Source: Schizochytrium sp. TIO01 (taxonomy: Eukaryota; Sar; Bigyra; Thraustochytrida; Thraustochytriidae). Taken from it: a stretch of 64,000 bases of DNA. Location of the stretch: the NCBI GenBank assembly GCA_004764695.1, contig SMSO01000032.1, forward strand, positions 3,640,983-3,704,982, in the 5' to 3' direction. Both the position numbers and the translations under genes were made by a program. Positions 10,726-20,300 of the stretch are shown piece by piece (the first letter of the stretch is position 1; each line of letters starts with the position of its first letter). A model generated the notes under the pieces. It saw nothing but the letters and a program-made list of their open reading frames with translations, had not been told where the DNA came from and searched no databases.

Positions 10726-12201
10726 ATGAGCAACAGGGCAACTGACCAACAGAAAGCGCACCCAAAACAGCTTACTCTACGATTAAGACTGCGCACCAAA
10801 GAAGAGGAAGCGGCAGAACAAAGTAAGAAACGAAAACGACTAGAGGAAAGCCGCAGCGTAGAGAAGGACCAAGACGTAGAGGATCTTGATACTGGGGTAG
10901 AAATCATTGAAACAAAATCTAAACGCCCGAAAAAAATCGTATCCTCAGAAACACCTCCTCCAAACAGTATTACGAGTAGTACAACGAGTCAGGTACCTCC
11001 TGGAGTAGACCCTGAAATCTTTGCCCAACTCCCTCAGGAGTTGCGTCAAGAGCTCCTCCGAGAGCACCTTAGCCAAGCATTGTCAGGCGACTCAACACAA
11101 GCCACTGGACCTGAATTTGCTGCAGCTGTCTTTTCGTCATTAGCATCCTCACTAGTCTCTTCTGCAGTGAAGTCTTCATCTTCGTCATCTTCATCGCTTG
11201 CTTCCGCATTGGTACAAAACGCAATAGATCTTGCCTCCGAAGTGGAAGAGAACATGTCAGTTATGAACCATGGCAAACTAGTTTTCATGACCTACAATGT
11301 ATGGTTTGCTGAGGAGGTTGCGCTGCAACAGCGCATGCGAGCAATTGTGCAAAACATCAAAAAGTACCAGCCCACTTTTATTGGTTTACAGGAGGTTACA
11401 CCCAGTATTATTCGCATGCTTGCCAAACCTTTGCGGGCTCTCAAGTATGATGTTAAGATCCAAGGTGCTGCCAAACAGCCCTATTTCGTTGTCTTGGCGA
11501 CTCGCCACCGCTTCAAGTGGTGCAAAGATCGTTCCTTTCAGAGAACTCAAATGGGCCGTGGGCTCTTATTTGGTGCAGTTGAATGCCCAGAGGGACCCAC
11601 AGTCATTGTCGGTACAACACATCTCGAATCTGCGGTACCACCTTTCCATGGACCATCTATGAATACAACTGCTCGAACGGACCAACTTGAAGAGTGCCTC
11701 ACGCGAATCCAAAACGCACGAGAGGATGAGAATAATCCAGAAAATGTAATATCTGTACTCATGGGCGACCTCAATTGGAACGAAGGAGGACGCCCATACA
11801 AGCGCCAGCCTTCAAAGCTTACCAAGGTCATTGATGGTCCACTACCTCTACCTGAAGGTTGGGTCGATACCTGGTCGCATCTCCACCCCAAGGTCCCTTT
11901 CGAGGACGCATGTACCTACGATGGCCCTGGAAACCCTATGCTAGCTAACTCCACATGTTTTCGACCTGATAGAATCCTGCTCCATGCTCCTGCAAAGTTC
12001 ATGCTGAATAAAAAAGCTCAAAAAAGCCAAGACAAAGATGAGTCACATGTGACCACTCCTTCTCTGCAGCTGCAGACTGTAGAGAGGATTGGCACAGACC
12101 CGATTCCAGACGCCTCTCACGAACGCAACGGACGAGAGCTCCCGGTCCTCCCGAGCGACCACTACGGCGTGCTTGCCTCTTTTAAGCTCACGAAGGTCTA
12201 A
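10726..12201 (+). CDS. TDP2: TDP2-like 5'-tyrosyl-DNA phosphodiesterase with N-terminal UBM-like motif
   Basis: Endonuclease/exonuclease/phosphatase-fold enzyme of the TDP2 type, which removes topoisomerase II peptides from 5' DNA ends. The chosen ATG has a strong context (CACCACCATGAG) and gives 491 residues. The frame is open upstream to 10546 with another ATG at 10558. The N-terminal part is disordered, with basic clusters SKKRKR and SKRPKK suggesting nuclear entry. Residues 93-115 (GVDPEIFAQLPQELRQELL core) resemble the ubiquitin-binding motif of REV1 and HUWE1. The catalytic domain is about 184-491: MTYNVWF (N191), GLQEVT (E223), TTHLES, MGDLNW (D348, N350) and LPSDHYG (D478, H479). The HLES and TARTDQLE segments separate it from APE1-type nucleases. 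Its same-strand neighbour 310 bp downstream is a TatD hydrolase. Confidence 0.88.
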   Translation: MSNRATDQQKAHPKQLTLRLRLRTKEEEAAEQSKKRKRLEESRSVEKDQDVEDLDTGVEIIETKSKRPKKIVSSETPPPNSITSSTTSQVPPGVDPEIFAQLPQELRQELLREHLSQALSGDSTQATGPEFAAAVFSSLASSLVSSAVKSSSSSSSSLASALVQNAIDLASEVEENMSVMNHGKLVFMTYNVWFAEEVALQQRMRAIVQNIKKYQPTFIGLQEVTPSIIRMLAKPLRALKYDVKIQGAAKQPYFVVLATRHRFKWCKDRSFQRTQMGRGLLFGAVECPEGPTVIVGTTHLESAVPPFHGPSMNTTARTDQLEECLTRIQNAREDENNPENVISVLMGDLNWNEGGRPYKRQPSKLTKVIDGPLPLPEGWVDTWSHLHPKVPFEDACTYDGPGNPMLANSTCFRPDRILLHAPAKFMLNKKAQKSQDKDESHVTTPSLQLQTVERIGTDPIPDASHERNGRELPVLPSDHYGVLASFKLTKV

Positions 12202-12511
12202 TCGAAGTAGCTCTGCACGGCAAGACGCTCAGCGGATTTATTTGGCCACAATTGCTCACAACAGCAACAGCACGCCACTAACTTTGACTATAACAGACGA
12301 CAAGTCGTGAGCCAAAGCAATCAAAGTGATCAGGTCTGGCTGAGGTGGATAGATAGTCTCACACATAGATATCTTCTGCATCAGCTCAGGTCGAAGACCA
12401 TTTTATTACAAAATAGATACATATATATATATATATATATATAATATATATGTACAACAATCAAGAAAAGATTTCCAAACGAAGTGATTTGTAGACGCAA
12501 AGATAGAGACC
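12202..12511. other. Intergenic spacer with (AT)n array
   Basis: A 310-bp gap between two same-strand genes. It holds an AT dinucleotide run at 12421-12450, about 60 bp before the next ATG, which could act as or next to a TATA element. Nothing else is recognised. Confidence 0.7.
12421..12450. repeat. (AT)n dinucleotide array
   Basis: About eleven AT units, then AATATATATG. It is self-complementary and easily melted, and is one of the few simple repeats inside the gene-dense block. Confidence 0.9.
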
Positions 12512-13627
12512 ATGGAAAAGAAAATGATGTCAATGTCATGGAAACTGCAGGATGCCCATGTGCATCTATATGAGCCTCATCAAGCGAATAAAGACCCTTT
12601 CCAAGCGCTTCCCCGAGACCTCGTCCCAGACGGCGAAGTACTTAATGGAACAGCGCCAGATGATTGGGACGACGTCATTAGCGCTGCGCATGCGCACCCA
12701 GGGCATGTACATGGCGGAATTGGTATTCACCCATGGAGGTTACATGAGTTCCAAGAAAATTGGCTTGTTGAGCTTGAGGACAAGCTCATAGCCCACCCTT
12801 ATCTTCACGTAGGAGAGATAGGGCTTGATGGTGCATGGAAACCGCCTGCACCTGCAATTAAAGAACAACCTCATAACGACAAAAATCTCATGACCTTCTT
12901 TACAGACCTACAACAACGAGTTTTCAAACACCAATTCCAGCTTGCTGTACGCCTCCAGAGATCAGTGTCTATACACTGTGTAAAATCATTTCAATTCTTA
13001 ATAGATTACATAATACAATGCGCACAGAGAAGCGACAAGCTTCCTACGCAGATCCTTTTGCATTCGTGGTTGGGCAGTGCAGAGAGCCTAAGCCAGCTTT
13101 TATCTAACCCCAAATTGGCGCCTCTCATTCGTATTGGGACATCAGCGCATGTTAATGCTCGTTCCCTTTTCCGCTTCACCCTCGACAGTAATAGCTGCTG
13201 TGACCCGTCTCAGGAGGTTAAAAATAAGTTTCAAGAAAATCCAACAATGCGAATAGTAGCTATCACCTGGAGGCTTCAGGATGGGGCGAAGATAAGTGAT
13301 CTATGGGATCTCCAGAACCCCCCGCAATGGTACCAACCTTCATCAGGGAAGATCACAACTACACCTTGGAGAGAAGATGCTCCAAAGGCTTGGCAAAAGT
13401 TCTGTCAACGCCTTAATAGAAGCCGTGGACGTCTTGCCATTGAAACTGATATGTCTGGCCGATCATGTCCAGACAAAAGAGCTGCATACTTAGCTTTAGG
13501 CCAGCAGATTGCCTACGATGCGTTCTCTGTCTCGCTAATGGAGGATATTTCGGCAGCGCACACCCTAAATGCAAATGATTTATTTGCGAGCTATTGCATC
13601 AATTCTGTTGAGCCGCAACCACTGTAA
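12512..13627 (+). CDS. TatD-family metal-dependent hydrolase (Scn1-like)
   Basis: Member of the TatD amidohydrolase family, two-metal phosphoesterases that often act as DNases. The start ATG has an excellent context (GAGACCATGG). The 371 residues show all TatD signatures: DAHVHL (H16, H18), GIGIHPW (H73), VGEIGLD (E102), VSIHCVK (H155), LLHSW (H184) and LAIETD (D313). The metal site therefore looks intact. The protein is longer than bacterial TatD (about 260), with extra segments around 225-285, like the fungal Cut9-interacting protein Scn1, which is the closest type I recognise. The final 29 bp overlap the convergent membrane-protein gene. The substrate cannot be read from the sequence. Confidence 0.85.
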   Translation: MEKKMMSMSWKLQDAHVHLYEPHQANKDPFQALPRDLVPDGEVLNGTAPDDWDDVISAAHAHPGHVHGGIGIHPWRLHEFQENWLVELEDKLIAHPYLHVGEIGLDGAWKPPAPAIKEQPHNDKNLMTFFTDLQQRVFKHQFQLAVRLQRSVSIHCVKSFQFLIDYIIQCAQRSDKLPTQILLHSWLGSAESLSQLLSNPKLAPLIRIGTSAHVNARSLFRFTLDSNSCCDPSQEVKNKFQENPTMRIVAITWRLQDGAKISDLWDLQNPPQWYQPSSGKITTTPWREDAPKAWQKFCQRLNRSRGRLAIETDMSGRSCPDKRAAYLALGQQIAYDAFSVSLMEDISAAHTLNANDLFASYCINSVEPQPL

Positions 13628-14723
13628 AACTCGAAGATCCTCCACGCGAAATCATATTTGCCACGCCAGACGAACTAATCCTGCTGACAACCTTTTGCAC
13701 AGGGACAACACTGGCTTTTTTTATTGTTCGAGTCGCGCGCGAAAACCAATCACCAGCCTTGGTTTTTTCAAAATAGCCCACGATATCGCGGGTCATCCAC
13801 ACCAACATTAAGTAACTCGACATTGAAATTACCTCATTTAGTGGACATTCCATATTAGGTTGAAGAATTTGTGTAGCCAGGATCGATGCCGTGCTTAATA
13901 AAATATATAATATCACAAACTTAGTGATTCCATGAACAAGTGTCCTTAATTTTACAATCGAAGATTCACGTGTATCATCACTAAGGGAGGTTACAGTCAT
14001 GGATACCATCACGCTATATTTGTACCCAAATGCTGCTACAAAGATCACAGCCACCATCTGAACCATGGACAAGACAATGCGTAATGTCTCGCTTTCGTCT
14101 AAATAAAACCAATGAACAATTAAAAAAGTGATGACTGCGATTGCATAAGCATATGAAGCTATACGCAACGTTAAATAAGACCTGAACAGGGATGCAAAGC
14201 TAACGATTTGAATAAGGTCCAGCCAAAGAAATTGGATGCAAACCACACTTGCTATTATAAATCCAAACACGAAAAACTGATATATAAACTTGCCAGAATG
14301 GATAAGGTTTGCTGTCAACGCACTTGAACCTTCCTCGAGATATTCAGAGCATGCTTCACTCTCGCTTGACCTTATCGCGCCTGACGCCTCAGCAATAGAA
14401 ACAGTTTGCATAAGCAATGCTGCACAATCATTTATAAACATTGTAGCAAGGGCGCAATGTATGCACAAAAGACATAACGTTCGACGATATACTACGCAAT
14501 TTGATGTAAATAATGTGAATAGGCTTTCGTTATGTAAGAATCGTGTGACTGCGATGGCCCGGCGCCAAACAGGTATAATGGCCAAAAATAAAGCTAATAT
14601 GCGGAAAGCATCACTCACAGCGTAATACTTGATCATATACTCACACTCAAGGTCTGTGATAGTATTGTTGCTCGAAATCAGGTGCTCGCCGTGAATCCAC
14701 TCCTCAATTAGATAAATGCACAT
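13599..14723 (-). CDS. Seven-helix membrane protein, family unassigned
   Basis: From the first ATG in frame (14723) this encodes 374 residues. A short N-terminus is followed by hydrophobic stretches near FRILALFLAIIPVW, TLCLLCIHCALATMFI, FVFGFIIASVVCIQFLWL, YAIAVITFLIVHWFYL, MVQMVAVIFVAAFGY, KFVILYILLSTASILA and MSSYLMLVWMTRDIVGYF. That gives about seven helices, with a Ser-rich, basic C-terminal tail. The loop between helices 2 and 3 is acidic with a possible disulfide Cys. The layout is receptor-like or TOM1/THH1-like, but I see no diagnostic motif and do not assign a function. The stop codon lies inside the convergent TatD gene. An upstream in-frame TTG at 14768 is an unlikely start. Confidence 0.8.
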   Translation of the reverse strand: MCIYLIEEWIHGEHLISSNNTITDLECEYMIKYYAVSDAFRILALFLAIIPVWRRAIAVTRFLHNESLFTLFTSNCVVYRRTLCLLCIHCALATMFINDCAALLMQTVSIAEASGAIRSSESEACSEYLEEGSSALTANLIHSGKFIYQFFVFGFIIASVVCIQFLWLDLIQIVSFASLFRSYLTLRIASYAYAIAVITFLIVHWFYLDESETLRIVLSMVQMVAVIFVAAFGYKYSVMVSMTVTSLSDDTRESSIVKLRTLVHGITKFVILYILLSTASILATQILQPNMECPLNEVISMSSYLMLVWMTRDIVGYFEKTKAGDWFSRATRTIKKASVVPVQKVVSRISSSGVANMISRGGSSSFTVVAAQQN

Positions 14724-16099
14724 GGCGCTGACTTGGTGTCTGCCACCACGGCAGCACCAACTAGCCAACGCCTTCCCCTCGCAACCAGTTACTCGGCAAT
14801 CAAGAACCCGTCTTGCCTTTCCGCTCTGTCCAGACTATGAAACTCCATGCAAGAGAATAGGGTTCTCTGAGTAAACGCATTTACTGCTCCTGAACCTTTT
14901 GAACCTTTTAAATCGTGTGTTCAACATCAATTTCTTTCTCCATGTAGGAACCTAATACAGTCCGATTTCGTATACTCAATCTATTTGCCTATGATTTAAA
15001 AAATTTCATGCTGACACTTTCTTTCGCAAAGCAAATTCCCATTTTACATATCATTAATTAGTCGTTTTCTTTCCAGGCTAATAGCTCCCCTTCAACGTTT
15101 CTGCAAAAAAAAAAAATTCGGCCCGGTACTCAACGGATCTTTCTAGGCACAATAAAATTAGACTTGGATTTTGAAAAGAAGCACCTTGCGAAGTTCCCGC
15201 TGTGGATATGTTTTGTTCTGCAAAGTATACGCGTGCAGGTCTGTGCGATGCACCCAACAAGAGTGGGGATTTGAGGGATTTGATGTCGGCCATCAACTTG
15301 GTGTTGGTAATTCCTGAAACATCGGAAACTCTAGGACGAGTACGACCAGATGAGGCCGTAATCTTTTAAAATGTATAAGGAATCTAAAATATCTTGACCT
15401 TGACAAGACAAGCAACGTGAATTTATGTCTAATCGAAAGACTGATAATCAGACAAGAGTTGACAAGAAAACTTATCGCCATGACGCTGGTACAATCCTAA
15501 GTGGAAAGATCATTTGTTCAGTAATTTATTCGTACTTTCTACTCCTTCCACATTGATCAAATTTAAGTATATATACCAACGAAGGCTTCGCCATATCATA
15601 TGATGTCCTAGATCACATAGCTCTTGGCCATTAAACCTTGTATCCAATCCAAGTGGTATAATCCCATTTCCATTTGACCTCTTACCTTACATTTTTGTAG
15701 TTTATACAACTATCTCGTTTTATTTGGGGGAGACATACGATATTCCTATTATGCTTTAATCTATATGTAGGACTTGCTGATTAACCAAAAGCAAGCAAGT
15801 GCGTGGGTCATGCTGCCAACAATTTGAGCTGCTCCTTAGCAGGGTCCTTAGCTGAGGGTTACCTACTTGTAACGGCTCTCACACAAGCGCTGGCTGCCAT
15901 ACTTTACTTTTATAAGAGTCAATTGCGGCGTTCGTGTTTTGATGAGTGCTTAGTACTCTGACGCAAGCGATAGCCTCGCCCAGTTGCATTTTCTTCTTTA
16001 CTTGATACAAGGCTCTGCCAGATCGATGAATTTGCTGTATTGTGTTTTTTACTTCTTCGATTGATTGGCTGGTTCAGTGCTCACTCTAACGGAAAAAAA
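14724..16099. other. Intergenic region, no gene seen
   Basis: About 1.4 kb between the divergent membrane-protein and acidic-tailed-protein genes. Moderately AT-rich, without microsatellites except an A run near 15103-15116. Reading frames are under 75 codons with no recognisable family. It should contain both promoters. Confidence 0.65.
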
Positions 16100-16106
16100 T
16101 ATAAAG
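16100..16106 (+). promoter_or_regulatory. TATA-like element upstream of the 16177 gene
   Basis: TATAAAG about 75 bp before the ATG. It would place transcription start near 16130 and give a 5' UTR of about 45 bases. Based on consensus and position only. Confidence 0.4.
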
Positions 16107-16176
16107 CGAGGAAACACTGCTCTGGGACGATGAAAGACGAGGATTTTGGGCTCGCTCTACTGCGAGGAAGGTCTTG

Positions 16177-16956
16177 ATGAAAGCAAACCCAATACATAGC
16201 AAGCTGGGTTTGGGAGGCAAATTTAGGATGAAGGCCGAAAGCCTTGCGGAGAAACGTCGACGTCGATTGGCTGTTGTAGCAGCGCATCGGGCGGCAGCCA
16301 AAGCTCGGTATCCAGATCGCTTCACCCCAGATCACATAGAGTCCCTTGGGATCTTGGCGAAACAGGCATTGGGTTCTTCAGGAGCTGCGCCGTGCTCTGC
16401 TGCCCAAACGCTGCTTCTTACGGCTTCAGAAAGAACGGAACTTCAAGAATTGCAAACCAAAATTGACTTTCAACAGAAACAATACCTCAAACCGTCTACA
16501 AGAGATCTTGTTCAAGCACTTCGCGACAGCTGCCCACTACCCTCACTCCCGGGTCTCATCAGCGAAGAGGATTCACAGGAACCTGAAGAGGGCGATTCTA
16601 TGCTTGAATTACTTGCGCAAACTAATGTATTGCAATTGAAAAGTGCCTTTATAGATATTGATGAAACTGGTAACATGGAGAACGATAACAACTTTCAAAA
16701 CATGTATTCCAATATCTTCTCTGAGTCTATGAAAACCTTGCAACACGAAGATGACGACCTCGAGGAAATTGATCTCGGGGCAAGTGTCACCGTTGGAGGC
16801 CGCTTGAGTAGTGTAAGGTGTTCCAACATAATCATGAACGGAGTTGAGAAGGAGGAGGATGAGGAAAGGCCAAGACCTGGGTTATTAGTGGATAACTTTT
16901 GTTTGGGCGAGGACGACGAAGATTCGGACAGTGGTGACGAGAAGCTTTATCCATAA
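16177..16956 (+). CDS. Unrecognised protein with basic N-terminus and acidic C-terminus
   Basis: The ATG (after an in-frame TTG) gives 259 residues. The first 60 are basic and probably helical (KLGLGGKFRMKAE, AEKRRRRLAVVAAHRAAAKA), with RRRR as a possible nuclear signal. A Leu/Gln-rich helix lies at about 88-125, and the C-terminal third is very acidic (HEDDDLEEID, EKEEDEERPR, GEDDEDSDSGDE). No family is recognised. The charge layout suggests a nuclear or RNP-associated factor, which is inference only. It converges on the giant kinesin gene with a 427-bp gap. A TATA-like element 75 bp upstream supports a real gene. Confidence 0.7.
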   Translation: MKANPIHSKLGLGGKFRMKAESLAEKRRRRLAVVAAHRAAAKARYPDRFTPDHIESLGILAKQALGSSGAAPCSAAQTLLLTASERTELQELQTKIDFQQKQYLKPSTRDLVQALRDSCPLPSLPGLISEEDSQEPEEGDSMLELLAQTNVLQLKSAFIDIDETGNMENDNNFQNMYSNIFSESMKTLQHEDDDLEEIDLGASVTVGGRLSSVRCSNIIMNGVEKEEDEERPRPGLLVDNFCLGEDDEDSDSGDEKLYP

Positions 16957-17383
16957 GTGTCCCGTTTGTCCACTTTTCGTTTCTGAAGATTAAGAGTAAG
17001 AGGTGGTGTACATGTCACAGAACAGCCTGATGAATGTCGTTGTGCTTTTCTTATGCTCTAAAACTTCGGAACTGGATGTATTTTATTTTAAAAAAATAAT
17101 GAACGTATCATACGTACGAGGCATGATGAGTTGAACTTGATCGAATTTCTCAACCCTTCCCTTAAGTAGATTTAAAAAATAAACAAATTAAAATTAGACT
17201 TGAAACAGAACTTCATCAATTTAGAGTATATACATTAACTTGTCCGTGAATGTGCCATCCCCAACTTTGTGAGGAATCAAGCTCAGAGGAATAATGAACC
17301 AATGAACCACACCGCCTTTCTTGAACTAGAATCTAGTACAAACAAACACGATGAAATGGTTCTTACTTTATCTTCGCTGGTTT
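16957..17383. other. Convergent intergenic gap
   Basis: AT-rich 3' flanks of two convergent genes, with AATAAA-like polyadenylation hexamers (for example near 17176). No gene seen. Confidence 0.6.
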
Positions 17384-20300
17384 TCAGCGCTTCCCACGAT
17401 TATGCAAGTCGTACGAGTTCAAGAAAAGATTGAATCTAGAACTAGAGCCACTGGAATTTGTTGTCTCCTCATGGCCACTCGTAGAACCATTTGAATGTTG
17501 CTGGTGCTGATGTTGCTGGTACTGTTGTTGCTGTGAGTTGTGAGCATGATGAGCCTTGTGATCACGCCCGCCACCGAGGAGTCGCGAAACGCGGGAACGA
17601 AGTTGACTTTCCTTTCCTTGACGACGCGCGCGAGGTGAAGACGCTTTAGACTCTTCTTCCAAAGTACTGGAATGACTTCCTACTGAAGACGCATCTGATG
17701 GGCGCCGCAGATCAGCTACGCTTTGGCCCGGTTGTCTTTGCAAGTGGTAATGGCCAGTTCCTCTTTGTGGAGACAGGGGTCCTTGTTGATCTACATAATT
17801 CAATGGGATACCCTGGTCGTAACTGTTAGTCTGTCCTTGCATGAGGCCTTGACTTTGTCCTTGTGATTGTGCTTGTGCTTGTGCGTGCGAGCTGTTCGTG
17901 GATACTTTGCCTTCATGAATTCGCAAGATTCTCTCTTCGTACGCTTCTATACGACGATTTCGCCGCTCAATCTTTGCTTCTTGCAGCTCTACAAGTTGAC
18001 GAAGGTGCTCGACTTCATCTCGTAAAGATTCTACTTCTTGAATATCTCCATTATCGTGTTGTGCGTCATCTTCCATGTCCTTTACCTCAAAGCTTGCTAG
18101 AGACTGTATGAGCTCAGATTGACACCTATTCGCCAACTGAAGTTTCTCGTGAAGATCTCGGCGTGCGGCCTCCTCCTCTTGTCGAAGAGTTGAAATCTTC
18201 TGATGAAATTCTACAGATGTCTTGTCTAAAGCAGACTCCAGAGTCTGTTTGCAATTGATCAGATGTTCCTCTGCTTGAAGTTTATCTTCTTTGAGCTGAA
18301 GAATGTCCTGGGCCAAATGAGAGTCTTTACGACCGTTTGGCAAGCTTGCACGTTGCTCAGCAGCTACTAGCTCTTGTACAACGCGATCTAAGCGTCTTGA
18401 TGCTTCTGATACCGCAGAATAATGTTCATCGCGAATGCTGATTAAGCGAAGACGGATCCCCATAGCAAGTTCTTCCGATTGAGTTTTGAATGAATTGACA
18501 TCTGTGGTTGCCTTTTCACAAATCTCGTGTTGTTGTTCGAGACTTTTATTGAGACTTGCAACAATATGGTCATAGCGCTCACGCTGTGAGTCTTCCATTG
18601 CCCCACTCTTGCTGCACTGCCTCTTGATGTCGGCAATCGTGTTCTCTTTTGATTTCACACTAGATACAAACTTATTCACTGCTCCCAGAAGATCAGCGCA
18701 CGGCTTCTCAAGCACCTTAATTTCACTTAAGAGAGAAGTTTGAATTGCCCGAGCCTTTGCCTTGACATGTTCGTTTCGCTCCCACACTTGAGCTTCAAGA
18801 ACTGCCTTCTCGCCTTGTAGATGTTTAATTTCATCATGTAAAGCGCGTGTAACATCTACCAACTTGTGCTGTTGAGACTCCTGCAGCTCTTGTACAGAAG
18901 CAACGCGCTTATGTGCTTCAGCATCTCGAGCAGCTTGAGCCACTGCACAATTGTTGACAGCAGATTCAAGATCGGCCTTGAGCTTGCTTATGCGCTCATG
19001 GGCAGAGAGATTCTCCGAATCAGCATCAGCAAGGGCGTCAACATACTTTTGTAGAGTAGCGGCATTTTCTTCATTCTCCCGGAGATGCTCTTGTTTTAGT
19101 GTCATAATCTCAATTTCGAGATTTCGATTCATCTCCTTGGATTTGTGAAGCTCTTCCTTGATGCTCTCAATGTGGTCTTTATAACGCTGCGTTACATTCT
19201 GAGACTCGCATAGCACAGTCGCCATTTTTGCAGCCTCAGCGGTACCCAGCGCAGCAAGGTCTATCTGAGCCTGCTTGCTAATTGTATTCATCTCTGCTTG
19301 AACATGACTTAGTTCATGTTGAGTATGCAAAAGCTTCTGCTCCAACTCTTTAATCAACATTGACTTCTCGGCATCGACTTTACGCATTTCCTGCTGCAAG
19401 TTTGTCTCTCGGCCAGCATACTCATTGCAAAGCCGTTGGCTTTCTGAAAGAGAACTCTGAAGGGAACGATTTTGCTCATGTACGTCGTCATATCGACTGG
19501 TCATTTCCTTGACTTGCACATCCAAACTTCGAGCTCGCTCAACTTGGGCCCGGCAGTCGTATTCCAAGCCACGTAATTCCTGTTGTAGACGGGCAATCTC
19601 TTTTTCCTGTGCTTCTTGTTGAGTTGAATAATCAGATCCTAGACTGTCTAACTTAACGCAATACTCCTTATTCAGCTCTTGCGCTTTAGCAAGCGATTGC
19701 TGTAGTTCCAAAATTTGATTGTATTGTTGCGTGTGAAAGTCGTTCTGCTGGTTCACCTTCTGACCAACTTCAACCAATTTATCAGCGTAATCACGATTAA
19801 GTTGGTGTGCAGATTCCAGCGAGGCTTGCATTTCACGCAACTGCCCATATTTTTCTCCGTCAGCTCGTCGGCGTTCTTCAACCTCGCCTTGTAGCGCGTC
19901 AATCGCTTGTGCTTGATCCCCATTTCGCTTTTTAGCAGCCTGAAGACTTGCTGCAAGTTCTGAATTTTCCTTCAGAAGAGACTTCACTTGGCCATTTAGA
20001 TCCTGCTCTTTCTTTTGCAGTTGCTCTCTCATCTGCTGCAATTCTGTGGCGTCACTCGTGGAGCGAGCTTTGAGGTCAGCCATTTCTAATTCAAGTGACT
20101 TGACGTAGCCCTCTTGTTCTTGATTTTGATTTCGCGCTGCTTGAAAATTAGATATCAAGCTTGCGTGCTTTTCTTGTAGTACCGCAAGTTGATCTTGTAA
20201 ATCGAGAGCTTTTCGTTGAAAATTCTCAGAGGCGCTTTGCTCTTTTTGCAAATGTTCTTCCAAAGCACGAATTTTTGAGGCATTTCCCGAACCGTGGAGT

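Noticed and set aside
17384-17800. IAK autoinhibition motif or light-chain-binding heptads in the kinesin-1-like tail
   Set aside because: The tail is Gln/Ser/His-rich and basic, and no I-A-K-P-I-type segment was found.
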